Below are positions 25,844 to 35,746 of a stretch of 64,000 bases of DNA, in pieces. The first letter of the stretch is position 1, and the number at the start of each line of letters is the position of its first letter. Both the position numbers and the translations under genes were made by a program. This DNA comes from CAZADA01 sp964568975 (lineage in GTDB: Bacteria; Pseudomonadota; Alphaproteobacteria; Caulobacterales; Maricaulaceae). Below the pieces are notes generated by a model. It was not told the origin of the DNA. It did no database searches and worked only from the letters and a program-made list of their open reading frames with translations. Where the stretch lies: NCBI GenBank assembly GCA_964568975.1, contig CAZMSO010000016.1:4430-68429 (forward strand). The letters are read 5' to 3'.

Positions 25844-26943
25844 GCCGGCACGCCCGCCACAACGTTTTCCACCAGATCCGCCAGCGCGGTGGTCGCGTCG
25901 GCGCGCCCGGCGGCTTTGGCGGCCGCGGCCCGGCGCGCCAAGTCTTGGGGGCTGGTCAAGCGACGCTCCAAGATTGAGGCGAGCTTCTGGCCGTCAAAGT
26001 CGGATTCCGCAATCAGGTCCGCCGCGCCCGGCTCGGCTAAGGCTTGGGCGTTCAGACTTTGATGGTCGTCCATGGCGATCGCCAGCGGCACCAAAATGCT
26101 CGGGCGACCCACCACCGCCAGCTCCGACACTGTGGAGGCGCCGGCGCGGCCAATGAACATGTGACACGCCCCCAGGCGTTCCGCGACATCCTCGAAGAAG
26201 GGACGGCACTCCGCCTGGACGCCTGCTTCGGCATAGGTTGCGCGGGCGCGTTCCGTGAAGTCGTCGCGCGTTTGCTGGCTCACGCGCACCCGCGCGCGCA
26301 GCGGCTCCGGCAAACGCGCAATCGCCCGCGGCACAATCTCGCTCAAGATCCGCGCGCCCAAGCTGCCGCCCAGGACAAGAAGGCGCAGGGGGCTGTCATC
26401 GGTCGGCACGTCAAAGGGAATGTCGCGCGCGGCCATAATCGTCGGACGCACTGGGTTGCCAGTGATGCGCCAGCGATGTGTGCAGCTGACGGGCATGCGC
26501 TCCAGGCGCTTAAAGCCGGAGGCGATGGCTGCGGCGCGCTTGGCGAACACGCGGTTCACCCGGCCCAAGACGGCGTTTTGCTCATGCAGAATAATCGGGG
26601 CGCGGCCCGCCGCGGCGAGCGCCGGGAACGCGGGATACCCGCCAAAGCCGACCACCGCTTCGGGCTCAAGCTCGCTGATGATGCGCCGCGCGGCGGCCAC
26701 GCCGCTGGCGATGCGCACCCCGCCCACGAGCGCCTTTAACGGGTTGCGCGGGCTGACGCTGGCGGCGTTGACTGTTTCGATGGGATCTGCGGGGAAATGG
26801 CCGGTCAGGCGTAAGCCCCGGTCGTCGGTGATGAGCGCCACTTTCCAGTCGCGCTTATCCAACTCCTCTGCGAGCGCTTGGGCTGGGAACATGTGCCCGC
26901 CCGTGCCGCCTGCCGCGAGAACGATCCGCCGCGCGCTCATCAT
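25840..26943 (-). CDS. murG: Lipid II synthase MurG (GlcNAc transferase)
   Basis: 367 residues. It transfers GlcNAc to lipid I on the inner face of the membrane to give lipid II. The loop AAGGTGGHMFPA at the N-terminus, GFGGYPAFPALAAA, HEQNAVLGRVNR, GGSLGAR and FIGRAGASTVSELAVVGRPS are typical glycosyltransferase family 28 signs. It overlaps ftsW by 4 bp (ATGA). Its end abuts the convergent PLA2-like gene, so the mraZ-to-murG transcription unit seems to stop here. Confidence 0.97.
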   Translation of the reverse strand: MMSARRIVLAAGGTGGHMFPAQALAEELDKRDWKVALITDDRGLRLTGHFPADPIETVNAASVSPRNPLKALVGGVRIASGVAAARRIISELEPEAVVGFGGYPAFPALAAAGRAPIILHEQNAVLGRVNRVFAKRAAAIASGFKRLERMPVSCTHRWRITGNPVRPTIMAARDIPFDVPTDDSPLRLLVLGGSLGARILSEIVPRAIARLPEPLRARVRVSQQTRDDFTERARATYAEAGVQAECRPFFEDVAERLGACHMFIGRAGASTVSELAVVGRPSILVPLAIAMDDHQSLNAQALAEPGAADLIAESDFDGQKLASILERRLTSPQDLARRAAAAKAAGRADATTALADLVENVVAGVPA

Positions 26944-28169
26944 TTGCCTCTGTCCTCCGCCGCTTCGGCGCGGGTGGCGCTCACGCCGCTGCCGTCCGGG
27001 TCCACATCCGCGCGCCGCCGGCTGAAGGCGAGCATAAGGCCCGCCGTCGCGCCCGACGCCAGCAATGAGGACCCACCATAGGAAATGAAAGGTAAAGTCA
27101 TGCCTTTCGGCGGCGCTAAATCCATCGTGACCGCCGCGTTGACGAAGGTCTGCAACCCAATCAACGCCGCCAAACCGCCCGCCGCAGCCCGCGTCGCGGG
27201 GTCAAACGCCGCGCGCGCGCGCGCCACGGTGCGCACGACAATGACGGCGAACGTCGCCACTATCGCCACCACCACCAGCGCGCCATACTCCTCCGCGGCG
27301 AGGGCGAGCACAAAGTCGGCATGGACGTCCGGCACGCGCGCGGCGCGCTCCGCCTCCCCCGGCCCCACGCCCAACAACCCGCCTTCGGCAAAGGCTGCGC
27401 GCGCGCGCTCGGCTTGATAGGTCGCTGCGCCGCCGCCCGCGATGAAGTCATCCACCCGCGTCGCCACATGGGGAAAGGTCTGATACGCCGCTAACGCCGC
27501 GCCTGCGGCTGCAACGGCCATCGCCGCGAGCCAGGCGACGGGCGCGCCGGCGAGAAAGGCCGTCACCGCGAGAGCCGCCGTGAGGAGCGCGGCCTGCCCC
27601 ACATCCGGCTGAGCAAGCAGCAGCGCCACCACGCCCGCGCCGACCAGCGCCGTGATCGCACCACCCGCCGGGCCATCGGGCGCTTGGGCGGCGCTCACCA
27701 GCCACGCCGCCAGCACGACCGCGGCCGGTTTGGCGAACTCCGCCGGCTGCACCGACAGCGGCCCGATGATCAGCCAGCGCTGAGCGCCGTTGATCTCCGG
27801 CCCAATGAGCAGCGTTGCGCCAAGGCCCAAAATCGCCAGCGCCAAGAGCGCCGCGCACGCCCGTCGCGCGCGTCGGCGATTCAGCATCGACGCGCCGATG
27901 ACGGCCGCAAGCCCGAGGCCCGCCGCCGCCACATGCCGCCAGGCGAAAGCGAGCGGATCCTCCACGCCGAACCGCGCGGCGATCACTGGGCTCGTGGCGA
28001 AAGCCAGCATAACGCCCACGCCATAAAGCCCCGCCACGCTGAGCGCCGTCGCACGGTCGATCTCCATCCACCACGCGCGCAGCCACGCCGCCCACGGGTC
28101 CGTCGGGGCGGTGTGGGCGCGCGCCGGCGACCCGCGCCGCGGGCCCGCCGAGGCGGCCGGTCCGATCAC
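26940..28169 (-). CDS. ftsW: Septal peptidoglycan polymerase FtsW
   Basis: 409 residues with about ten membrane helices of the SEDS family. INGAQRWLIIGPLSVQPAEFAKP and the late LAPPKGMTLPFISYGGSS are diagnostic. FtsW polymerises glycan strands together with FtsI. The start is GTG at 28169, overlapping the murD stop by 4 bp (GTGA). The N-terminal 30 residues are polar and Pro/Ala-rich, longer than in many homologues. Confidence 0.95.
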   Translation of the reverse strand: MIGPAASAGPRRGSPARAHTAPTDPWAAWLRAWWMEIDRATALSVAGLYGVGVMLAFATSPVIAARFGVEDPLAFAWRHVAAAGLGLAAVIGASMLNRRRARRACAALLALAILGLGATLLIGPEINGAQRWLIIGPLSVQPAEFAKPAAVVLAAWLVSAAQAPDGPAGGAITALVGAGVVALLLAQPDVGQAALLTAALAVTAFLAGAPVAWLAAMAVAAAGAALAAYQTFPHVATRVDDFIAGGGAATYQAERARAAFAEGGLLGVGPGEAERAARVPDVHADFVLALAAEEYGALVVVAIVATFAVIVVRTVARARAAFDPATRAAAGGLAALIGLQTFVNAAVTMDLAPPKGMTLPFISYGGSSLLASGATAGLMLAFSRRRADVDPDGSGVSATRAEAAEDRGK

Positions 28170-29641
28170 GGCCGCGACTCCGCCTTGGACGCATCCGCGT
28201 CGCCAGCGGCAGCGGCGGGGGCGGCGTCACCGTCGCGGGCGAGCTGCGCCGCGCAGGCTCGCGCCAAAGCGCGAAACGCCTCGCCGCGGGCGGCGAAGTT
28301 GGCGAACTGATCAAAGGACGCGCATGCTGGCGACAACAAGACAACAGGATCATGTCCGGCGCTGGCGGCCGCCGCCGCGCCCGCTCGCGCGACCGCGGCC
28401 TCCACGGTGCGCACAATCTCACACGCCACACGCCCACCCAGCGCCGCGGCAAGCTGTTCCGCCGCTTCGCCAATGAAATAGGCTTTCTCCACCCGCGCCA
28501 TCAGCGGCGCTAAATCGCTGAAGGCTTCGCCCTTCGCGCGCCCGCCAGCGATCCAATACACCGTCTCATAGGCCGCCAGCGCCTGGCGGGCGGCGTTGGT
28601 GTTGGTGGCTTTGGAATCGTTAATGAAGCGCACGCGCCCGGCGCGCGCGACCTCCTCCAGCCGATGAGGCAGGCCCGGAAAGTCCATCAGCGCGGCGGCG
28701 ACGCGGCGCGCATCAAGGCCGATGCGCCGGCACGCAGCGTAAGCGGCGGCGGCGTTTTGCCAATTATGACGACCCGTCAGCGCCCGCGCGCCGCGCAGAT
28801 CCGCCACCTCCTCCACCCGTCCGTCGAGGGCGTCAAAGACTACGCCGCCCACTGCATGCACCCCGCGCGAGAGCGCGCCGCCGGCGGAGATGGGCGTGAC
28901 GCGCGGGCCGTCGGCGTTAGCGGCCATCTGCGCGGCGAGGCCGTGGGATCGGGGGTCGTCCACACCGATGACGGCGGTGTGGGCTGCGGTTTGGCAGGCG
29001 AAAATCCGCCGCTTCGCCGCGGCGTAGCTCTCCATATCGCCGTGTCGGTCCAGATGATCGGGGCTCAAGTTCAGCCAGACCGCCACATCCGGTCTGAGGC
29101 TGTGGGTGAGATCGAGCTGAAACGAGGAGAGCTCCAGCACATAGACCGCGCCGGCGTGAAACGGCTCGAGATCAAGGGCCGGGCGGCCGATATTGCCGCC
29201 CACTTGTGCGTCGCGCCCGCACTGGGCGGCGATGTGGCCGATCAACGCCGTGGTCGTGGATTTGCCGTTCGTGCCAGTGACGCCGATGACGGTCGGGCGC
29301 GCGTCCGCCGGCGCGGCCGCAAGCGCCAGGGCGAAGAGCTCAATATCGCCCAGGATCGGCGCGCCGGCCCGGCGCGCGGCGCGCACGACGCGATGGGGTT
29401 CGGGATGGTGCAACGGCACGCCTGGCGCGACCACTGCGGCCGCCACGCGTCCCCACTCCACGGCGTCTGGCTCCGTCACAACAGCGCCGTCAGCGGCCGC
29501 GGCCTGGCGCGGCGCCTCGGCGTCGTCCCACGCCATGACCGACGCGCCGCCGGCGCGCAAAGCCCTGACTGCGGCGAGCCCGGAGGCGCCAAGGCCGACG
29601 ACATAAACGGGCTGTCCGTGGAAGGCCGTGACAGGGATCAA
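28166..29641 (-). CDS. murD: UDP-N-acetylmuramoylalanine--D-glutamate ligase
   Basis: 491 residues if translation starts at a TTG at 29641, which lies seven bases after GAGG and gives IPVTAFHGQPVYVVGLGASG; the open frame begins 30 bases further upstream. It adds D-Glu to UDP-MurNAc-L-Ala. GVTGTNGKSTTT at about 120-131, LNLSPDHLDRHGDM, RHNWQNAAAAYAAC, FINDSKATNTNAARQAL and LLSPACASFDQFANF are family marks. The C-terminal 20 residues are an Ala-rich tail. It lies between mraY and ftsW in the standard order. Confidence 0.94.
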   Translation of the reverse strand: MIPVTAFHGQPVYVVGLGASGLAAVRALRAGGASVMAWDDAEAPRQAAAADGAVVTEPDAVEWGRVAAAVVAPGVPLHHPEPHRVVRAARRAGAPILGDIELFALALAAAPADARPTVIGVTGTNGKSTTTALIGHIAAQCGRDAQVGGNIGRPALDLEPFHAGAVYVLELSSFQLDLTHSLRPDVAVWLNLSPDHLDRHGDMESYAAAKRRIFACQTAAHTAVIGVDDPRSHGLAAQMAANADGPRVTPISAGGALSRGVHAVGGVVFDALDGRVEEVADLRGARALTGRHNWQNAAAAYAACRRIGLDARRVAAALMDFPGLPHRLEEVARAGRVRFINDSKATNTNAARQALAAYETVYWIAGGRAKGEAFSDLAPLMARVEKAYFIGEAAEQLAAALGGRVACEIVRTVEAAVARAGAAAAASAGHDPVVLLSPACASFDQFANFAARGEAFRALARACAAQLARDGDAAPAAAAGDADASKAESRP

Positions 29642-29726
29642 TCCATCACCTCGCGCACGCCGCCGCTCCACGTGGTGTCGCCGCGTGGGAGGCCGCCTTA
29701 GGGCTCGCTGTCGTCACACCCGCACC

Positions 29727-30833
29727 TCACCGCAGTTTGAGCGTGGCCACGCCCAAAATGCCAAGCACGACCGCAATAATCCAAAAGCGTACGACAATCG
29801 TCGGCTCCCGCCAGCCCATCTTTTCGAAGTGATGGTGGATCGGCGCCATAAGAAACACCCGCTTTCCCGTCAGTTTAAAGACCGCGACTTGGATCATCAC
29901 CGAAACCGTCTCCAGGACGAACAGGCCGCCGACCAAGACCAGCACCAATTCATGCTTCACCGCTACGGCCGTCGCACCCAGCGCGCCGCCAAGGGACAAC
30001 GAGCCCGTGTCGCCCATGAACACGCTCGCCGGCGGCGCGTTGAACCACAGAAACCCCAGGCCCGCGCCGATCAACGCGCCCATGAACACCGCCAGCTCGG
30101 CGGTGCCGAGCGTCGGGGTGAGAAAGAGATACTCCGCATAGCGCGGCGAGCCGGAGACATACGCAATGAAGCCGAACGTCGCGCCGGCGATCATCACAGG
30201 CACGATCGCCAAGCCGTCGAGCCCATCCGTCAAGTTCACCGCATTGCCGAAGCCCGCGACAATGAAGGCGCCGAACGCGACAAAACCGTAAAGCGTCAGC
30301 GGCACAAACAGCTCTTTGAAAAAGGGCAGCGCAAGCCCTGTCGCCCGCGCCGGCTCCATGCCTCCCGCGCCCATGGCCACCTGGGCGCACGCGAAGGCCG
30401 CGAGCCCGCCCACAAGAAACTCCACGCCCAACCGCAGCCGCCCGGACAAGCCGGCGTGGGATTGCTTCGTGACCTTCGCGTAATCGTCCAAGAAACCGAG
30501 AAGGCCAAAGCCCGCCGTGACGAACAACACCACCCAAATATAGGCGTTGGTCAAATCAGCCCACAGCAGCGTTGAAATCAACAACATCAAGAGAATCAAC
30601 AGCCCGCCCATGGTCGGCGTGCCCTTTTTCTCCAGCAAATGCCGTTCCGGCCCGTCTTGGCGGATCGGTTGGCCTTTGCCTTGGCTGCGCCGCAGCCAGC
30701 GGATGAACCGCGCCCCGAAGAACAGCGACAAAAACAGCGCCGTCAGCAACGCCCCGCCGGTGCGCAAGGTGGTGTAGCTGAACAGGTTGAACGGCTGAAA
30801 CTGGTCCGCAAAGCGGTGCAATTCATACAACAT
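29727..30833 (-). CDS. mraY: Phospho-MurNAc-pentapeptide translocase MraY
   Basis: 368 residues with ten membrane helices. It transfers phospho-MurNAc-pentapeptide to undecaprenyl phosphate, forming lipid I. KKGTPTMGGLLILL, the FLDDYAKVTK motif with its paired Asp, FGNAVNLTDGLDGLAIVP, FMGDTGSLSLGG and LMAPIHHHFEKMGW are all conserved. It is separated from murF by 54 bp and from murD by about 85 bp, the widest gaps within the mraZ-murG run. Confidence 0.98.
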   Translation of the reverse strand: MLYELHRFADQFQPFNLFSYTTLRTGGALLTALFLSLFFGARFIRWLRRSQGKGQPIRQDGPERHLLEKKGTPTMGGLLILLMLLISTLLWADLTNAYIWVVLFVTAGFGLLGFLDDYAKVTKQSHAGLSGRLRLGVEFLVGGLAAFACAQVAMGAGGMEPARATGLALPFFKELFVPLTLYGFVAFGAFIVAGFGNAVNLTDGLDGLAIVPVMIAGATFGFIAYVSGSPRYAEYLFLTPTLGTAELAVFMGALIGAGLGFLWFNAPPASVFMGDTGSLSLGGALGATAVAVKHELVLVLVGGLFVLETVSVMIQVAVFKLTGKRVFLMAPIHHHFEKMGWREPTIVVRFWIIAVVLGILGVATLKLR

Positions 30834-30887
30834 AACGCGCCTCCCCGCGGCCGCGCCCCCTGGAAGCGGCCCTGGGAGCGGCCACGC

Positions 30888-32309
30888 TTACGCTGTATTT
30901 CCTTTAAGCGCCGTCACCATGGCGGCCATGCGCATGGCGTTGGAGCCTTTGATGAGCACCGCGTCGCCCGGGCGCAACGCAGCCAGAACGCTGGGAATGG
31001 CCGCCTCCACATCCGCAGCGAAGCCGAGACGGCGACTCTCAGGGATCGTGTCGTAAAGGGGTCGCGCCGCCTCGCCAACCACGAAAACCAAATCGATTTT
31101 CGCGGTTTCGACGTCGTGGGCCATTTCTTTGTGAAGGGCTGCGCTTTGATCGCCCAGCTCGCGCATCTCGCCCAAGACAGCGATGCGGCGGCCGCCTGCG
31201 CCCACGGAGCGTGCGCCTAAAGCAGCGAGGGCCGCCGCCATGGAGGCCGGGTTGGCGTTGTAGGCGTCGTCGACCACGGTCACGGTCCCGCCCTCGACCG
31301 GCGCAGAGAACGTCTCCCCACGCCCGGCGAGCGCCGGCGCTTCGGACAACGCCTCCGCCGCCAGCTCCACCGGTACGTCCGCGAGATAAGCCGCCGCCAA
31401 CGCCGCTGTGGCGTTCAAGCCCCAATGAGCGCCGCTCGCTTGCACGCGGAACGAGACCGGGCGGCCGAAAATCACGGCCTCGCCGCGACCGCCATGGTCG
31501 TCAATGTCGTAGGCCGTTAGCCGCGCTTCGGCTTGGGTGTCAGCGCCAAACCGCACCAGCCACCCCGCCCCCGCGGCGCCAGCGCGCTCGCCAAGGCGCT
31601 CAGCGAACACATCGTCGCCGGGGATCACCGCCGCGCCCCAGGGCTCAAGCCCTTCGAAAATCTCGGCCTTAGCGTCGGCGATCGCCTCCAGCGAGCCCAG
31701 CTGCTCCAAATGCGCCGGCGCGATTTTCGTGATGATCGCCACATGCGGCCGCACTAAATGCGACAGCGGCCGGATTTCGTCGGGCGCGCTCATGCCGAGT
31801 TCAAACACCGCCCGGTCGCTCGCGCGCGGCATGCGCGCTAAGGACAAGGGCGCGCCCCAATGATTGTTGAAGGAGCGGATCGACGCATGGGCCCGCCCGG
31901 CGGCCTGAAAAATCGCGCGGATGGCCTCCTTCACGCCAGTCTTGCCGACGGACCCGGTGACCGCCACCCGTCGGGCCGGGCAACGATCGCGCGCGGCGAC
32001 GGCTAAGCTGCGCAAGGCTTCAAGCGTGTTGGGCACCACCAGGGCCGGGCCCTCTTCATGGCGACGCTCGACCACAGCCGCAGCCGCCCCCGCGCCATAA
32101 GCGTCTGCGACGAACTCATGGCCGTCGCGCTTGTCTTTCAGGGCCACGAACAAATCGCCCGGCGCCAGCTCGCGGCTGTCGATCGCCACGCCATTGACGA
32201 TCCAACGACCGACCGCGCGCCCGCCGGTGGCGGCGGCGGCCTCTGCGGAGGTCCACAGCACGTCGCCGGTGTGCTGGTGCAGGCCCGTGTCTGGTTGCAT
32301 GGACGTCAT
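30888..32309 (-). CDS. murF: UDP-MurNAc-tripeptide--D-Ala-D-Ala ligase
   Basis: 473 residues. It adds D-Ala-D-Ala, the ddl product, to the UDP-MurNAc-tripeptide. The ATP loop VAVTGSVGKTGVKEAI at 115-130, FNNHWGAPLSLAR, ELGMSAPDEI, ITKIAPAHLEQLGS and VDDAYNANPASMAAAL are typical. Only 3 bp separate it from the murE stop codon. Confidence 0.97.
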   Translation of the reverse strand: MTSMQPDTGLHQHTGDVLWTSAEAAAATGGRAVGRWIVNGVAIDSRELAPGDLFVALKDKRDGHEFVADAYGAGAAAAVVERRHEEGPALVVPNTLEALRSLAVAARDRCPARRVAVTGSVGKTGVKEAIRAIFQAAGRAHASIRSFNNHWGAPLSLARMPRASDRAVFELGMSAPDEIRPLSHLVRPHVAIITKIAPAHLEQLGSLEAIADAKAEIFEGLEPWGAAVIPGDDVFAERLGERAGAAGAGWLVRFGADTQAEARLTAYDIDDHGGRGEAVIFGRPVSFRVQASGAHWGLNATAALAAAYLADVPVELAAEALSEAPALAGRGETFSAPVEGGTVTVVDDAYNANPASMAAALAALGARSVGAGGRRIAVLGEMRELGDQSAALHKEMAHDVETAKIDLVFVVGEAARPLYDTIPESRRLGFAADVEAAIPSVLAALRPGDAVLIKGSNAMRMAAMVTALKGNTA

Positions 32310-32312
32310 CCG

Positions 32313-33875
32313 TCAGTGATCGCGGGGCTCGGGAGGCGGTTTGTGTCCCGTCATCGGCGTGGTGGCAAGGCTGTCCTCACCGGATTCGTCGGCGGCCGCA
32401 GCCTCCTGCGCCAAGGCCGCGAGAACCCGGCGCGCCTCGACCGCGTCGTCGAAGGGAATGATGCGCGCGCCAATGATCTGGCCGGTTTCGTGTCCCTTGC
32501 CGGCGATCACCAGGGAATCGCCCTCAGCTAAGCCGCGTGCGGCGATGGCGATCGCCTCGGCGCGGTCCGGCGCTTCGAGCGCGCCCACAGCGCCGGCCAG
32601 GACCGCCTGGCGGATAGACGCCGGATCTTCCGAGCGCGGATTGTCATCCGTCACCACCACACGATCGGCCAAACGCGCTGCGACTGCGCCCATCAGCGGC
32701 CGCTTGCCAGGGTCGCGATCACCGCCGCAGCCGAACACCACCGCCACGCGTCCCCGCGTGTGGGGGCGCAGCGCGCGCAAGAGCTGATCGAGCCCGTCGG
32801 GCGTGTGGGCGTAATCGACAAACACCGGCGCGCCGTCGGGCGTCGATCCCACATGCTCCATGCGCCCGCGCACGCCCTTCAAACCCGCGAGCGCCTGAAG
32901 GGCGACGGCGGGATCGACGCCCGTGGCGAGGGCGAGGCCGAGCGCCTGGATCGCGTTCAACGCCTGAAACTCCCCCGCGAGCGGCAGCTCCACCGTGTGC
33001 GCGCGGCCTGTGATGAGAACATCGAGACGCTGACCCGCCGGACGCGGCATCACTTCGCGCAGCTTCACGTCATCGCCGCGCCACCCCACGCTCAACGTAC
33101 GCACGCCCCGGGCGCGGCACGCCTCACGCACCCGTTCACCGAAGGCCCCGTCGGCGTTCACAACAGCGACTGCGTCCGCTGGCGCGAGGTCCGTGAACAG
33201 CCGCAACTTCGCGGCGAAGTAATCCTCAAGCGTTGGGTGATAATCCAAATGATCCTGCGTGAGGTTCGTGAACCCCACCGCTGCGAACCGCACCGCCTCC
33301 AACCGCTTTTGGTGAAGGCCATGGCTTGAGGCCTCCATAGCAAGGTGGGTGACGCCCCGCCCCGCCAGAGCATCCAAGGTCTGGTGCACGGCCACGGGGT
33401 CAGGCGTGGTGTGGCCCAAATCCTCAAACGCCCCATCGCCGCGCGTGACGCCAAGAGTGCCCAGGCTTGCCGCCTCGCGTCCCGCCGCCGCCCAGATTTG
33501 GCGCAGGAAATCGACCGTCGATGTCTTGCCGTTTGTGCCCGTGACCCCCGCCACGACGTCCGGCTGACGGGGGTGCAGTCGCGCGGCCACGCGGGCCAGC
33601 GCCGCTCGTGGATCGCGTGCGCGGATCACAAGCGCCGACGCGTCGCCGAGCCGGGCTGGGTCCAGCTGCTCATCACCCAACACAGCCACAGCCCCGGCGG
33701 CCAGCGCCTCAGGAATGAACGCCGCGCCGTCCGCCTTCAGGCCCTTCAACGCCGCGAAGAGAAACCCCGGGCTCACACGCCGGCTGTCGGCGGTGGCGTC
33801 CACAATGTCAGGATCCGCGCCGTCGCCGCCGACACTCGTCACATCCAGTCCCGCCAGCACCTGCGACAGCTTCAT
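32313..33875 (-). CDS. murE: UDP-MurNAc-dipeptide--meso-diaminopimelate ligase
   Basis: 520 residues. ATP loop GVTGTNGKTST at 110-120, LGTLGV, MEASSHGLHQKR, NLTQDHLDYHPTL, FVDYAHTPDGL and CGGDRDPGKRP are conserved. The DNPRSEDP motif marks the meso-diaminopimelate-adding type rather than the lysine type, so the peptidoglycan should be of the Gram-negative kind. The ATG overlaps the ftsI stop by 4 bp. The C-terminal 25 residues are a polar extension. Confidence 0.97.
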   Translation of the reverse strand: MKLSQVLAGLDVTSVGGDGADPDIVDATADSRRVSPGFLFAALKGLKADGAAFIPEALAAGAVAVLGDEQLDPARLGDASALVIRARDPRAALARVAARLHPRQPDVVAGVTGTNGKTSTVDFLRQIWAAAGREAASLGTLGVTRGDGAFEDLGHTTPDPVAVHQTLDALAGRGVTHLAMEASSHGLHQKRLEAVRFAAVGFTNLTQDHLDYHPTLEDYFAAKLRLFTDLAPADAVAVVNADGAFGERVREACRARGVRTLSVGWRGDDVKLREVMPRPAGQRLDVLITGRAHTVELPLAGEFQALNAIQALGLALATGVDPAVALQALAGLKGVRGRMEHVGSTPDGAPVFVDYAHTPDGLDQLLRALRPHTRGRVAVVFGCGGDRDPGKRPLMGAVAARLADRVVVTDDNPRSEDPASIRQAVLAGAVGALEAPDRAEAIAIAARGLAEGDSLVIAGKGHETGQIIGARIIPFDDAVEARRVLAALAQEAAAADESGEDSLATTPMTGHKPPPEPRDH

Positions 33876-35746
33876 GGGCCGGTCCCCCGCTCAAGCCGTG
33901 CGGCCAAGCGCGCGCGCGCGGCGGCCACCGCTTGGGGATCACGGCGCGCGGGTACGCCCAACAGCGGTGCGACGCGTCCCACAACCCGTCCCGCAGACGG
34001 CGCGGCGGTGATGGCGGCGCTGACGACGCCGGGCGCGCCGTCAAGGCTGCTGCGTGAGGGGCGATCGAACATGACAATGACGGCATAGCGCGGCGCGTCG
34101 GCGGGGAACACCGCCGCGAAGCTCGCCATTACATGCGTCTCGTCATATCCGCCGGCGATCGCCTGCTCGGCCGTACCGGTTTTGCCGCCGACCTCAAAGC
34201 CTTCGGCCTCTGCGCGCCGGCCGGTCCCATGGAGCACGGCTTCGCGCAGCATGCTTGTCATCACAGCGCTTGCATCTGCCCCAATCACCCGGCGCGGGGC
34301 GAGCCGACGCGCGCGCGCGGGGATCAGGCTCGGGCTGAGATAAACGCCGCCATTGACCGCTGCGCCGAACGCCGCGGCGAACGCGACGGGGCTGACCGCA
34401 AGACCATGGCCGAACGCGATGGTCGCGCGCGCCGCCTCGTCCCATCGCTCAGGCGTCAAGGGCGAGGCCGCGCCCCCAAGCTCCAGCGGGGGCGGCGACA
34501 ACAGACCAAAGTCCTCCCAATAGCGGGTCATGTCCTGGGGCGGCGTCTCCACGCCAAGACGCGCGGCCGCGACATTCGAGGACCGGATGAACGCCTCGCG
34601 CACTGTCACGTCCCGCGGCGACGGAGCCGGATCGCGCACGTCCACCGCGCCAGCGACGACGGGCGTGCGCGCGTCGATCACGTCCGTGGCCGTGACGGCG
34701 CCGCGGTCAAAGGCCATCGCATACGTGAACACTTTGAAGACGGAGCCCAATTCATAAGCGCCGGTGACGGCGCGGTTAAACTGGGCGTCAGCGGCGGCGC
34801 GGCCCGGGGCGTTGGGATCGAAGTCCGGCAAGGACGCCAGCGCCAGAATCTCGCCCGTGTTCACATTGGTCACAAGGCCCACAGCGCCGGCGGCGGCGTA
34901 GCGCGCCATATCCGCGCGCAGCACGTCCTCAAGCGCGAACTGGACCCGCAAATCGAGGCTCAGCGCCACCGGCGTTCCCGCTGCTAAGGTGCGGTGGAAC
35001 GCGCGCTCCGCGCCTGCAGCGCCGATCCCGTCGACGTCAGTGAAGCCCAGCACATGCGCGGCCAAGCGCCCACGCGGATACACGCGCTTGGGCTCGCGCC
35101 GGAAATCGAGCCCCGGCAAACCGAGCGCCAGCACGGCTTCACGCGCGCGCGGGCTTAAGCCGCGGCGCACCCACACAAACCGTCCCGAACCGCTGAGGCG
35201 TTCAGCGAGCGCGGTCTCCTCGATCCCGCTCACGGTGCGAGCGAGAGCGGCCGCCGTGCCGACGGGGTCCCACACCTGGCGCGGATCAGCGAACAGCGAG
35301 TACGCCTCAAGGGTGGTGGCGAGGATGTCGCCGCGCCGGTCCACAAGATCGCCCCGGGGCGCTTCGGCCGACGCCACCGCGACCGCAGAACGAATGACGC
35401 CGTCAGCGCCCGCCTGCGGCGCGCCCGCGAGATAAAGCGCGCGGCCGGCGAGCACGACGAACATGACTGCAAAGCCGACGGCGACAATCGCGAAACGGCC
35501 GCTGGTGTCGGGACGTAAGAACGCGCTCCCCGCCGGCGCAGCAGAAGCACGCGGCCGCATCAGCGGCGGCGCACTCGCGGTCGCGGCGTTGTCGCCGCTG
35601 GTGTCGGCGACGGCCTCAGCCGGCGCTTGGGGCGCACGTCCCCGCGGGGGCGGCGGCGCTGGCGCGTTTGCGCCGGCGGGGGGCGCAGCGGCCGTCTCAC
35701 GCCGACGCCAGCCCGCCTGAGGTTTTTTAAACACAGGACCGTTCAT
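33872..35746 (-). CDS. ftsI: Septal penicillin-binding protein 3 (FtsI)
   Basis: 624 residues. A Pro/Ala-rich cytoplasmic tail of about 80 residues precedes one membrane helix (FAIVAVGFAVMFVVLAGRA), the pedestal domain (DLVDRRGDILATTLEAYSLF) and the transpeptidase domain. Catalytic motifs are S335-V-F-K338, S389-S-N391 and K522-T-G-T525. FtsI crosslinks septal peptidoglycan as partner of FtsW. It overlaps ftsL upstream and murE downstream by 4 bp each. The tail is longer than in many homologues. Confidence 0.97.
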   Translation of the reverse strand: MNGPVFKKPQAGWRRRETAAAPPAGANAPAPPPPRGRAPQAPAEAVADTSGDNAATASAPPLMRPRASAAPAGSAFLRPDTSGRFAIVAVGFAVMFVVLAGRALYLAGAPQAGADGVIRSAVAVASAEAPRGDLVDRRGDILATTLEAYSLFADPRQVWDPVGTAAALARTVSGIEETALAERLSGSGRFVWVRRGLSPRAREAVLALGLPGLDFRREPKRVYPRGRLAAHVLGFTDVDGIGAAGAERAFHRTLAAGTPVALSLDLRVQFALEDVLRADMARYAAAGAVGLVTNVNTGEILALASLPDFDPNAPGRAAADAQFNRAVTGAYELGSVFKVFTYAMAFDRGAVTATDVIDARTPVVAGAVDVRDPAPSPRDVTVREAFIRSSNVAAARLGVETPPQDMTRYWEDFGLLSPPPLELGGAASPLTPERWDEAARATIAFGHGLAVSPVAFAAAFGAAVNGGVYLSPSLIPARARRLAPRRVIGADASAVMTSMLREAVLHGTGRRAEAEGFEVGGKTGTAEQAIAGGYDETHVMASFAAVFPADAPRYAVIVMFDRPSRSSLDGAPGVVSAAITAAPSAGRVVGRVAPLLGVPARRDPQAVAAARARLAARLERGTGP